Positions 1 to 5,690 of a DNA stretch of 6,058 nucleotides are shown piece by piece (position 1 is the first letter of the stretch; each line of letters starts with the position of its first letter). Both the position numbers and the translations under genes were made by a program. This DNA is from Alphaproteobacteria bacterium (GTDB lineage Bacteria > Pseudomonadota > Alphaproteobacteria > Rickettsiales > UBA998). The stretch is taken from contig JAKFYP010000181.1 in NCBI GenBank assembly GCA_021730835.1, positions 1 through 6,058 of the forward strand, written 5' to 3'. The notes under the pieces were generated by a model. It worked only from the letters and a program-made list of their open reading frames with translations, was not told the DNA's origin and ran no database searches.

Positions 1-2095
1 TGGGGCGGGCCTCAACCGGCGGGCAGGGGGCGGGCGCATCCGGCGTCATCGTCTCATCGGCGGCGCGCAGTTGCCCCAGCCATGCCTTGCGTAGCGCCTC
101 CTCACGCCGCAACCCGTGCGCATCCATACCGCTTGCCTGTAGCAGCGCCTCCAGCCGCAGCAGCCAGCGCGAGGCAATCGCCGGTTTACCCTCGCTTTTC
201 TCCGCTCGCGTCAGGTAAGTCTCCGGCGTCATGGCGAACAGGCTGAAATCATGCGCCTGCTTGCCGATTTCCTCCTCACAGGAGGGCAGGCCGAGCGCGG
301 CGCGCATGGTCTGGCCCAGCCACGGATCGGCGGTGATTTCCCCCGGCCACATGCCTTCGTTCAGCCCCCCGAGGATCATACGATGCGGCATCTGAAAACG
401 CGCCTCAATCGGGCTTAAAATCGCTAGCCGTGCCTCCTTCGCATACGGGTTACGCCATGTTTGCCCCGCCAGCAGGCGGGAGATGCTGGCCGGATAGCTC
501 TGCGGCGAAGCATCGGTGAGCAGCTCGATATGCTCGCCCAGTTCCTCAATCGCCTGCTCCAGCAGGCGGGCATCGTCACGCCGCGCATAATGGTGCGCTC
601 CGTGACTGAGTTGCCGGTAGGCCTCGCGGTGCAGCCGGAATATATCATCGGCCATACAGCCTTTGTGCAATGCTTCACAAAACGGGCGTATGATAGCGAT
701 AAACTGCCCGAGGACGCGGCGGCTCTCCCCGGAGAGGTCACGCGTGCGCCCGATCATCGCCGCCAACCCATCCAGCCCCCGGTAAGGAGAAAATCCGCGC
801 AAGGCACGGCGCTCAAGCTCACGGGCGGCGCGGCGCAACGCCGCTTGCTCGCCACCCGGCGCAGCCAGCGGATGCTTGAGCAGGGCCAGCAGCAATACCG
901 GCGGAAATTCGCGGGCGCAGGCTTCCGCCAGCAACAGGAACAAAACAGCCGGAGGCGTCTGAATCAGCGATATGCCTGCCGAGTCGTCAATTTCGATCTC
1001 CCAGCTTCGCAGGATCGCCGCCACCTGACGGGCAAGGGCGCGGTCGCGGGTGACCAGCGCGGCGGTCTTTTCTTTCTCCTCCAGCACCTCTCTGAGCAGC
1101 ATGGCGATGATGGCTGCTTCCTCCTCGCTGTCCTCGGCGGTAATCAGGTGCAGGCCCTCGGTTGATTTTACCGGTATCGTTTGCGTTTGCCAGCGGGTGA
1201 TAGAGGGCGCGGGCAGCAGGGCAGCGCGCAGCAGCGAGACTCTGGGCGAAGCGTCATCACCCAGAATTCGTACCTCATCGCGGCTGAGATTGAGCGTGCC
1301 GAGCAATGATTTCAGCCCGTATTGCGGATGGGTTGGGCCGATACTCTCCCAGCTTGGTGCATCAGATTCCCTGTCCAGCCCCGGCAGGACGACCATCCCC
1401 TGCGGCAGGCGGGCGATGACGGAAAGCAGGCGCGACGTGGCCGGGATACTCCCCGTGCTGCCCGCTGCAATTACCGGGAAACCGGGAGGATTGGCCTCCC
1501 AGTGATCCGCCAGCAGCGCCAGCACGCGGTTGCGCCGCTTTTGTGGCTCCAGTCCCGGCTCGGACTCAAGGATTTTCGGCCATGCCGTCATGATAATATC
1601 GAGAAAGCGCAGCGCATGTTGCCAGTGATCGGCCAGTTCATCGGGGGGAATCGAGCGCAGCCGGGCAGGGGAAATATGCTCGCGCTCCAGCTCGTCTATC
1701 AGCCCGGCCAGCGCTTCGGCCAGCATGATTGTATATTCCGGCCCGGCCTGTAGCGCAGGGAGTGCCGACTGAAAACGCTCAATCAGATGGGCCAGCAGCA
1801 GAACGCGGCGCACCGGCGATATTTCCGGCGCGATGCCGCCTGCTTCCATCAATCGGGGAATCAGCGCCTCAATATCCACATCGTCGAATGCTTCAATGCG
1901 CGGCAGCATGAGTGCTTCGCCCGATGCCGCCAGCAGCGCCTCACGCATTACTCCGACCGAACGCCGCCCCGGCAGCAGGATTATCGCCTCACCCAGCGCT
2001 ATCGGATCGTGCCCGTAGCGCCGGATAATCTCCCGCGCCAGCACCGGGGCCATCGGCTCGGATGGCGCTACCGTATATAATGAAGAAGGGGGCAT
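1..2095 (-). CDS. addB: Double-strand break repair protein AddB, N-terminal part (runs off the left edge)
   Basis: AddB pairs with AddA to form the helicase-nuclease that resects double-strand DNA ends for RecA-dependent recombination, the counterpart of RecBCD in alphaproteobacteria. The minus-strand frame is open from the ATG at 2095 to position 1, about 698 codons; the family is usually near 1000 residues. Recognisable family stretches are ILLPGRRS (about residues 39-46), LPRIEAFDDVD (about 62-72), AAGSTGSIPATSRLL followed by VVLPGLD (about 210-238), and GLNEGMWPGE (about 575-584) followed by DPWLGQTMRAALGLP. I saw no Walker A motif, as expected for the inactive helicase-like half of this AddB type. 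The last codons reach a Pro/Ala-rich linker, so the C-terminal RecB-like nuclease domain must lie outside the window. The start is the first ATG after an in-frame TGA at 2108-2110; no convincing Shine-Dalgarno precedes it. It lies 48 nt downstream of a co-directional small gene and may be cotranscribed with it. addA would be expected further downstream, but that cannot be seen. Confidence 0.94.
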   Translation of the reverse strand, partial: MPPSSLYTVAPSEPMAPVLAREIIRRYGHDPIALGEAIILLPGRRSVGVMREALLAASGEALMLPRIEAFDDVDIEALIPRLMEAGGIAPEISPVRRVLLLAHLIERFQSALPALQAGPEYTIMLAEALAGLIDELEREHISPARLRSIPPDELADHWQHALRFLDIIMTAWPKILESEPGLEPQKRRNRVLALLADHWEANPPGFPVIAAGSTGSIPATSRLLSVIARLPQGMVVLPGLDRESDAPSWESIGPTHPQYGLKSLLGTLNLSRDEVRILGDDASPRVSLLRAALLPAPSITRWQTQTIPVKSTEGLHLITAEDSEEEAAIIAMLLREVLEEKEKTAALVTRDRALARQVAAILRSWEIEIDDSAGISLIQTPPAVLFLLLAEACAREFPPVLLLALLKHPLAAPGGEQAALRRAARELERRALRGFSPYRGLDGLAAMIGRTRDLSGESRRVLGQFIAIIRPFCEALHKGCMADDIFRLHREAYRQLSHGAHHYARRDDARLLEQAIEELGEHIELLTDASPQSYPASISRLLAGQTWRNPYAKEARLAILSPIEARFQMPHRMILGGLNEGMWPGEITADPWLGQTMRAALGLPSCEEEIGKQAHDFSLFAMTPETYLTRAEKSEGKPAIASRWLLRLEALLQASGMDAHGLRREEALRKAWLGQLRAADETMTPDAPAPCPPVEARP

Positions 2096-2143
2096 GGAGG
2101 GTTTATATCACTCTCTGCGTCCCTGTCTCCGTTAAATTTGAAA

Positions 2144-2359
2144 TTACCAGGCCAGATCGCCGGAGAGAATATGAATATCCGTCGGCTGGACGTTCTGCGG
2201 GGGCGTATACGCGCCGCCGTAAGTCGGCAGCGGTGAATTATAGTCCGCTCCGGGAGCGACGCAGGCGGCGGAGCCGAGCGTCAGCAACAGAAGAAAAAAG
2301 ACTGACGCCGTGTGCCGGGCGCAGGCGATGTGAAAATAACCGGTGGTGTAGCGTTTCAT
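2144..2359 (-). CDS. Small exported or lipoprotein-like protein, 71 aa, unrecognised
   Basis: No family is recognised. The N-terminus has basic residues (K2, R3, R15) followed by a hydrophobic run at residues 18-28 containing FFLLLL, then GSAAC. This looks like a signal peptide with cleavage near A32/C33. Cys33 could be lipidated, but position -3 is Ser rather than Leu/Val/Ile, so the lipobox is imperfect and plain secretion is also possible. The mature part is short (about 38 residues), rich in Pro, Tyr, Gly and Asn, and probably unstructured. A clear Shine-Dalgarno AGAGG (2366-2370 on the minus strand) sits 6 nt before the ATG, which is the best evidence that this frame is translated. The stop is 48 nt before addB, so the two may share a transcript, though no functional link to DNA repair is evident. 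An overlapping minus-strand frame (2238-2450) lacks any protein-like pattern. Confidence 0.6.
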   Translation of the reverse strand: MKRYTTGYFHIACARHTASVFFLLLLTLGSAACVAPGADYNSPLPTYGGAYTPPQNVQPTDIHILSGDLAW

Positions 2360-2566
2360 GACAAACCTCTTGCCGTGTTGATGATCCGATAGTGAGATTC
2401 AAATGCGTTTGCAGAAAGTGATTCGAGAATGGGAACGCGCTTTGTGCCACATATTTATTAATTAAGGGTTACCGCTATACGATTATTTTTCGGCAGGATC
2501 AAATCATTTTATTTTTGCAATAGTTTTCTAAAAACTCTGTCATATTCGATATAATTGTTTTGTCAT

Positions 2567-2603
2567 TCATGTAACAGTATGAAAAACAAATTGTATTACA
2601 TGA
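2567..2603. promoter_or_regulatory. 8-bp inverted repeat, possible operator
   Basis: TCATGTAA (2567-2574) and TTACATGA (2596-2603) are exact inverted copies 21 nt apart, two helical turns between half-sites, in the AT-rich divergent spacer. The spacing would suit a dimeric or tetrameric DNA-binding regulator. In AT-rich DNA an 8-bp dyad can also arise by chance, so this is only a candidate. Confidence 0.25.
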
Positions 2604-2611
2604 TGTATGCC

Positions 2612-2620
2612 TGTGGATAA
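2612..2620 (-). promoter_or_regulatory. Perfect DnaA-box 9-mer (TTATCCACA)
   Basis: TGTGGATAA on the plus strand is the exact complement of the consensus DnaA box TTATCCACA and lies within the AT-rich intergenic region. DnaA bound at single boxes is known to regulate genes away from the origin. No other perfect 9-mer was seen nearby, so this does not look like a replication origin. A single 9-mer can occur by chance. Confidence 0.4.
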
Positions 2621-2771
2621 CTTTTTTCCCGAACAAGCCATGCAAAAAAAACATAATCGGCATGCGGCGCGTGCAGAGCTTACCGGATAGCGCGAAAGGT
2701 AAGAGAATGGGGCGTTTTTACCCTGTCCGGGCACGCATTGTCTCAAAAGCCACAGCCCGGAAAGTTTTTCT

Positions 2772-2800
2772 TTGCATGCCCATAGAGGGGGGGATATAAA
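2772..2800 (+). promoter_or_regulatory. Sigma70-like promoter for the exported protein gene
   Basis: TTGCAT (2772-2777) and TATAAA (2795-2800) are separated by exactly 17 nt, a near-consensus -35/-10 pair for the housekeeping sigma factor. Transcription would begin near 2807, leaving a leader of about 30 nt before the ATG at 2838. The spacer contains a run of seven G residues (2787-2793), which is unusual. Confidence 0.55.
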
Positions 2801-2837
2801 AACTCAAAATCCCCTCTAACGGATGATGGATGGAGCT

Positions 2838-3227
2838 ATGCGCCTTGCCCTGCTGATACTGATGGTGTTTTCCCTCGCGCTGCCCGTGCGGGCGCAGGAG
2901 GCGACGGGTGCATACGCGGCGCAGGCGGATATTCCGCTGGTTGTCATCCGTTTCAACCAGCCGCGAATACATTACGAGAAGCAGCTTTATAACGCCCTGC
3001 AACGGGCTGTGGACATTAAACCCGCCCTGCTGATCCAGTTGGTATCCTATGTGCCGCAGGGCAATGATCGCAGCAGCAATCAGCGGGCGGAGAAACAGGC
3101 GAACGCCGAAGTGGCGCAGGTGATGCGCAGCCTCAATACGATGGGCGTACCGCAAAGCCGCGTCGGCGTGCAGCGTGAGCAAACCTCCGCCATCCGCTAT
3201 CATGAAATTCATCTCTATGTGCGGTAG
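2838..3227 (+). CDS. Periplasmic protein of unknown function, ~129 aa
   Basis: No named family is recognised with certainty. With the ATG at 2838 the product begins MRLALLILMVFSLALPVRA, a textbook signal peptide likely cut after Ala19, leaving about 110 mature residues for the periplasm. The mature part runs beta-like IPLVVIRFNQP (32-42), helix YEKQLYNALQRAV (46-58), strand ALLIQLVSYVP (63-73), a helix with QRAEKQANAEVAQVMRSLNTMGV (82-104), then RVGVQ and a C-terminal EIHLYVR strand. The last half resembles the OmpA-like peptidoglycan-binding pattern, in which a helix with Arg/Ala precedes a G-V-P-x-x-R-V turn; this is a resemblance, not an assignment. Upstream in-frame ATGs at 2823 and 2826 are possible but would add an acidic residue before the signal peptide and have no Shine-Dalgarno. 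GGAG at 2832-2835 lies rather close to the 2838 start. The gene stands alone on the plus strand behind its own promoter. Confidence 0.75.
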   Translation: MRLALLILMVFSLALPVRAQEATGAYAAQADIPLVVIRFNQPRIHYEKQLYNALQRAVDIKPALLIQLVSYVPQGNDRSSNQRAEKQANAEVAQVMRSLNTMGVPQSRVGVQREQTSAIRYHEIHLYVR

Positions 3228-3239
3228 GCCTGTCACTGA

Positions 3240-3289
3240 CTATTGTCATTCTAAATAAGAATCCGAATGATTATTTGGAATGACAATAG
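3240..3289. repeat. 50-nt stem-loop after the exported protein gene
   Basis: The arms 3240-3258 and 3271-3289 pair over 19 positions with only one G-T wobble (3252/3277), around a 12-nt loop. It starts 12 nt after the stop codon of the plus-strand gene. No T-run follows on the plus strand, so it is not a canonical intrinsic terminator; mRNA end protection or a dispersed palindromic repeat is more likely. The arm motif CTATTGTCATTC is AT-rich, unlike the nearby genes. Confidence 0.75.
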
Positions 3290-3296
3290 CTTACTT

Positions 3297-3305
3297 AAAT
3301 GGAAT
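3297..3305. repeat. Left copy of 9-bp direct repeat (possible target-site duplication)
   Basis: AAATGGAAT here is identical to 3597-3605 in the same orientation. The two copies bracket the 290-bp inverted-repeat element almost exactly: the left copy abuts it and the right copy is 1 nt away. This is what a 9-bp staggered insertion would leave. Confidence 0.6.
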
Positions 3306-3336
3306 CTGATTACCCACAATTCACCGCTCCCCCCTT

Positions 3337-3361
3337 GAAGCATCCGCCTGCGGGATGCTTC
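3337..3361 (+). terminator. Hairpin with T-rich tail, terminator-like, inside the element
   Basis: GAAGCATCC (3337-3345) pairs perfectly with GGATGCTTC (3353-3361) around the 7-nt loop GCCTGCG. The tail TTTATTGTTTT follows directly on the plus strand, giving the form of an intrinsic terminator. It could end transcription of the exported protein gene, whose stop codon is 109 nt upstream. The tail is interrupted by A and G, so efficiency is uncertain, and the hairpin may instead belong to a larger RNA fold. Confidence 0.45.
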
Positions 3362-3372
3362 TTTATTGTTTT

Positions 3373-3401
3373 GCATAGCACCCCGCAGGCGGGTGCTATG
3401 C
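3373..3401. repeat. 11-bp perfect hairpin with loop complementary to the preceding hairpin
   Basis: GCATAGCACCC (3373-3383) pairs perfectly with GGGTGCTATGC (3391-3401) around the 7-nt loop CGCAGGC. That loop is the exact reverse complement of the loop GCCTGCG at 3346-3352 in the hairpin 11 nt upstream, which would allow a kissing-loop contact in RNA. Confidence 0.7.
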
Positions 3402-3422
3402 GGGGGAGCAGACGAAGTAAGG

Positions 3423-3488
3423 CCGAAGGCCGAAGCTGAGTCGTGGGGGGATAATAAGTAAAGCTTCCCCCCACCGAATCGCCTTCGG
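3423..3488. repeat. Nested double stem in the element
   Basis: The outer arms CCGAAGGC (3423-3430) and GCCTTCGG (3481-3488) enclose the inner arms GTGGGGGGA (3443-3451) and TCCCCCCAC (3466-3474), which have a 14-nt A/T-rich loop. Two coaxial stems separated by short unpaired segments suggest a folded RNA or an extrudable DNA structure rather than random spacer. Confidence 0.6.
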
Positions 3489-3591
3489 ATTTCATCCTCG
3501 GCTCTTCGACTCCCCCTCAAGGGGGGAGTGGTAACCCGCTGTTTTTATTCGCAAAGCAACAAATAAGAGGCAAGCGGTGAATTGTGGGTAA

Positions 3592-3726
3592 TCAGGAAAT
3601 GGAATGGGTATTCTCAGTTTGAGCTTTGCTCGTTTCGTTTTTCAGGGTGATTATACTGAAAAGCGGCTCTGTTCCAGACAGGTTTGAGATTCTCTCATCC
3701 AAAGCTTCAATCTCATCGGTTGACAT
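3592..3726 (-). pseudogene. Short reading-frame remnant, 44 codons from an internal ATG, unrecognised
   Basis: On the minus strand the frame reads MSTDEIEALDERISNLSG and continues through PLFSIITLKN to a TGA at 3592-3594. The stop falls inside the right terminal repeat of the inserted element. The frame stays open further upstream (KLDESGTPIL before the ATG) and on into the last bases of recJ in the +1 frame relative to recJ. The composition, rich in Glu, Ser, Thr and Lys, reads like real protein, but no Shine-Dalgarno precedes the ATG and the start of the gene appears lost. If the element and one 9-bp repeat are removed, the frame would end in a TAA after Ile43, so the insertion hit the very end of the frame. 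Alternatively it is a chance open frame. No function is assigned. Confidence 0.25.
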
Positions 3727-3765
3727 GAGTATAGGTGTACCCGATTCATCAAGTTTTTTCTTTTT

Positions 3766-3784
3766 CTCCCTCTTGAGGGGGGGG
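3766..3784. repeat. CTCCCTCTTGA-G8 motif abutting the recJ stop
   Basis: CTCCCTCTTGA (3766-3776) followed by eight G (3777-3784) ends directly against the recJ stop codon (3785-3787 on the plus strand). It closely resembles CTCCCCCCTTGA at 3327-3338 and its inverted copy at 3517-3528, suggesting a dispersed small repeat. CCCTC/GAGGG can pair as a tight hairpin. The minus strand continues with A-rich rather than T-rich sequence, so it is not a normal recJ terminator. Confidence 0.4.
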
Positions 3785-5602
3785 CTATAATGTTGTGTTT
3801 GCCAACGCCATTGCCGCGTCCTCGATATGGAAGGAAAGTTGCTCTTTGCCCTGCCAGTAATCGAGTTTGAGTTGTCCGGCCAGATGGAGCGGCCTGCCTT
3901 TGGCGCTCATGAGCATGTCGCCCAGTGGCGTACCAACTGCCCTAAAAGCCATCGCCCGCACCCGAGCCGTGCCGCCCGCCGCATCGGCCAGCAGCAGTTT
4001 CAAATGCGACTCCTTGACGATATCGCCGTGCACGATCCGCGCCCCGGCAACGGCAAAGCGCGGGCCGGGATTGCCCATGCCGAACGGTTCGGCCCGACGC
4101 AACTCGTGCGCCAGTTCCGCCCGCAGCCCTTCCACCGTTACGCACCCGTCGAGCGACACATGCCGTCCGGACAGATGGGCTGCCACTTCCGCGCCAAGCC
4201 GCTCCTCGAAGAACGCATGCAGCGCGGGGATTTTCTCTGTTTCCAGTGAAAACCCGGCGGCCATGCTGTGCCCGCCCCCGGCCAGCAGTAGATCGGCATC
4301 CCGCGCTGCGCCGACCGCCGCGCCGAGATTGACTCCCGGCACGGAACGGGCGCTGGCTTTGGCAACGCCGTCCTCGATTGCCAGCACCGCCGCCGGGCGC
4401 TCGAAGCGTTCTTTCAGCCGCCCGGCGACAATGCCGATCACCCCCGGATGCCAGCCCTCGCCCGCTACCATCAGGAAAGCGCGGTTATCCTGCGCCTCCG
4501 CCTGCATCACGGCCTGCTCGAGCACCATGCCTTCAATCGCCTTGCGCTCATCGTTATAGCGCCCCAGTTCTTCGGCCATCGCCGCTGCCTCGCCCGCGTC
4601 GCCGGTGCATAGCAGGGAGGAGCCGAGCGGGGCGCGACCGACCCTGCCCCCGGCGTTGATACGCGGGCCAAGCAGAAAACCGAGGTGATAGGCGTGCATC
4701 GCCTGATCTATACGGGCATGGTCTATCAGCGCGGCCAGCCCGGTATTGCCCCGGCGCTGCATGACTTTTATCCCCTGCGCGACGAAGGCCCGGTTCAGTC
4801 CCTTCAGCGGCACGACATCGCAGACCGTCCCGAGCGCTACCAGATCGAGCAGCGATAGCAGATCCGGCTCATTCCGATTGGTAAAATATCCACGCTGGCG
4901 CAATTCACGGTTCAGCGCCACCAGCAGGAGGAACACTACTCCTACTGCCGCCAGTGCGCCGCAGGGGGATGATTCATCCAGCCGGTTGGGATTGACCACG
5001 GCAATCGCTTCGGGCAATTGCGCCGCGCCGATATGATGGTCAAGCACGATCACGCCGATGCCTTCCGCCCTCGCCTGTGCCAGCGGTTCAAAAGCCACCG
5101 TGCCGCAATCAACCGTGAGCACCAGCGATGCGCCTTTTTCCTTCAGCCCGCGCAACCCGCCGATATTCGGCCCGTAACCTTCCGTGCGGCGGTCGGGAAT
5201 ATGCACATGCACAGGCATTCTCACCATCGCCCCGTAGCGCGCCAGCAGGGCCGAGGAAGTCGCGCCGTCCACATCGTAATCACCGAAGACGCCGATAGTC
5301 TCACCCGCCTGCACGGCATCGGCTATGCGGGCAACAGCTTTATCCATATCCTTCAGATGCAGCGGATCAGGCAGGCTGTCGCGCAGGCTGGGGCTGAGAT
5401 AGGCGGCGGCTTCCTCGACGCCGATGCCCCGCCCGGCCAGTATGCGGGCCAGCAGATCGGAGATGCCGTGCTGTTGTGAGAGCGTGGCGATGAGGCGTTC
5501 ATCCGCGCAGCGTGCTCGCCATGTCTGCCCCAGCGCCGAGCGTTCAACTCCCAGCAGGCAGTCGGGCGAACGGGTCGTTGCAGGGTATTCCATTACATCC
5601 AT
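3785..5602 (-). CDS. recJ: Single-stranded-DNA-specific exonuclease RecJ
   Basis: RecJ degrades single-stranded DNA 5' to 3' in the cytoplasm, acting in recombinational repair (RecFOR pathway), mismatch repair and base excision repair. The 605-residue product matches the usual family length of roughly 570-600. The DHH phosphoesterase motifs are intact: GDYDVDG at 107-113, VDCG at 164-167 (Asp165), DHH at 188-190, and LGTVCDVVPL at 257-266 (Asp262). GPRINAGGRVG (312-322) follows. The DHHA1 region has GWHPGVIGIVAGRLKE (383-398), ASARS (416-420) and the GGGHSMAAG signature (442-450). The C-terminal OB fold ends with LHLAGQLKLDYWQGKEQLSF. All metal-binding positions appear present, so the enzyme should be active. 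The start at 5602 has no clear Shine-Dalgarno; the Met at residue 4 is an alternative. Upstream are a perfect hairpin (5631-5654) and an inverted-repeat element that may carry or disturb its promoter. Confidence 0.97.
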   Translation of the reverse strand: MDVMEYPATTRSPDCLLGVERSALGQTWRARCADERLIATLSQQHGISDLLARILAGRGIGVEEAAAYLSPSLRDSLPDPLHLKDMDKAVARIADAVQAGETIGVFGDYDVDGATSSALLARYGAMVRMPVHVHIPDRRTEGYGPNIGGLRGLKEKGASLVLTVDCGTVAFEPLAQARAEGIGVIVLDHHIGAAQLPEAIAVVNPNRLDESSPCGALAAVGVVFLLLVALNRELRQRGYFTNRNEPDLLSLLDLVALGTVCDVVPLKGLNRAFVAQGIKVMQRRGNTGLAALIDHARIDQAMHAYHLGFLLGPRINAGGRVGRAPLGSSLLCTGDAGEAAAMAEELGRYNDERKAIEGMVLEQAVMQAEAQDNRAFLMVAGEGWHPGVIGIVAGRLKERFERPAAVLAIEDGVAKASARSVPGVNLGAAVGAARDADLLLAGGGHSMAAGFSLETEKIPALHAFFEERLGAEVAAHLSGRHVSLDGCVTVEGLRAELAHELRRAEPFGMGNPGPRFAVAGARIVHGDIVKESHLKLLLADAAGGTARVRAMAFRAVGTPLGDMLMSAKGRPLHLAGQLKLDYWQGKEQLSFHIEDAAMALANTTL

Positions 5603-5630
5603 GCGGGCAGTTTTCGTTGTATAGCTGATT

Positions 5631-5654
5631 GAGTTTATGCTTGTGCATAAACTC
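5631..5654. repeat. 10-bp perfect hairpin in the recJ leader
   Basis: GAGTTTATGC (5631-5640) and GCATAAACTC (5645-5654) pair perfectly around a 4-nt loop, 28 nt upstream of the recJ start. It could be an operator or a leader hairpin affecting recJ. On the minus strand it is followed by AATCAGC rather than a T-run, so it is not a terminator of recJ-direction transcripts. Confidence 0.6.
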
Positions 5655-5690
5655 TACGCCGCATGGGCGGCGCGCCCGCAGTCGCGGACG

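Larger units (their letters stand above)
2400..2771. other. AT-rich divergent intergenic region
   Basis: This stretch separates the minus-strand small gene/addB from the plus-strand gene at 2838. No credible gene was found in it. Positions about 2440-2660 are much richer in A/T than the flanking coding DNA, with runs such as TTATTAATTAA. It holds a perfect DnaA-box 9-mer (2612-2620), an 8-bp dyad (2567-2603), a small AGTTTT/AAAACT hairpin (2522-2536, 3-nt loop), a CTTACC/GGTAAG dyad (2679-2703) and a TCCGGGC/GCCCGGA dyad (2726-2761). It must contain the promoter for the minus-strand unit. A weak candidate on the minus strand is TTGATC, 17 nt, TATAGC (about 2502-2474). The divergent layout makes it the obvious place for shared regulation. 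Confidence 0.6.
3306..3595. mobile_element. MITE-like non-autonomous element with 23-bp terminal inverted repeats
   Basis: The ends 3306-3328 (beginning CTGATTACCCACAATTCACC) and 3573-3595 are perfect 23-bp inverted repeats. No transposase or other plausible protein is encoded in the 290 bp, so any movement would have to be in trans. Identical 9-bp AAATGGAAT direct repeats flank it. A 12-bp subterminal inverted repeat (CTCCCCCCTTGA at 3327-3338, complement at 3517-3528) is nested inside, followed by several strong hairpins: 3337-3361, 3373-3401, 3443-3474 enclosed by 3423-3430/3481-3488, and 3509-3529. This structure is unlike the bland spacers typical of deleted insertion sequences, so a structured RNA function is possible. 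The terminal repeats contain TTACCCACA, one base from a DnaA box, probably by coincidence. I do not recognise a family. Confidence 0.65.

Noticed and set aside
461..1165. Plus-strand open frame of 234 codons
   Set aside because: It is antisense to addB, whose minus-strand frame reads as a known family over the whole stretch. The plus-strand translation is low-complexity with no recognisable pattern, as expected for a shadow in GC-rich DNA.
2238..2450. Minus-strand frame of 70 codons overlapping the small exported gene
   Set aside because: It has no Shine-Dalgarno and an Arg/Ser-rich tail; the overlapping 2144-2359 frame has both a ribosome site and a signal-peptide pattern.
2440..2660. Replication origin
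   Set aside because: The region is AT-rich with one perfect DnaA box, but there is no cluster of boxes and no origin-associated gene. One box is not enough.
2718..3236. Minus-strand open frame of 172 codons
   Set aside because: It is antisense to the exported protein gene, which has a promoter and a signal peptide. The minus-strand frame has no Shine-Dalgarno or protein-like pattern.
3251..3520. Minus-strand frames of 61-89 codons over the inverted-repeat element
   Set aside because: They consist largely of hairpin arms and C/G runs; the palindromic structure explains the absence of stops better than coding does.
3306..3595. TTACCCACA in both terminal repeats read as DnaA boxes
   Set aside because: One mismatch from consensus, and the two copies exist only because the ends are inverted repeats; likely coincidental.
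3228..3784. CRISPR array or tRNA gene
   Set aside because: The repeats are inverted and nested, not regularly spaced direct repeats, and no cloverleaf with a TTC-type T arm was found.
3867..4559. Plus-strand open frame of 230 codons, and other plus-strand frames within 3827-5479
   Set aside because: All are antisense to the intact recJ gene. Their Ser/Pro/Arg-rich composition is typical of GC-rich shadow frames.
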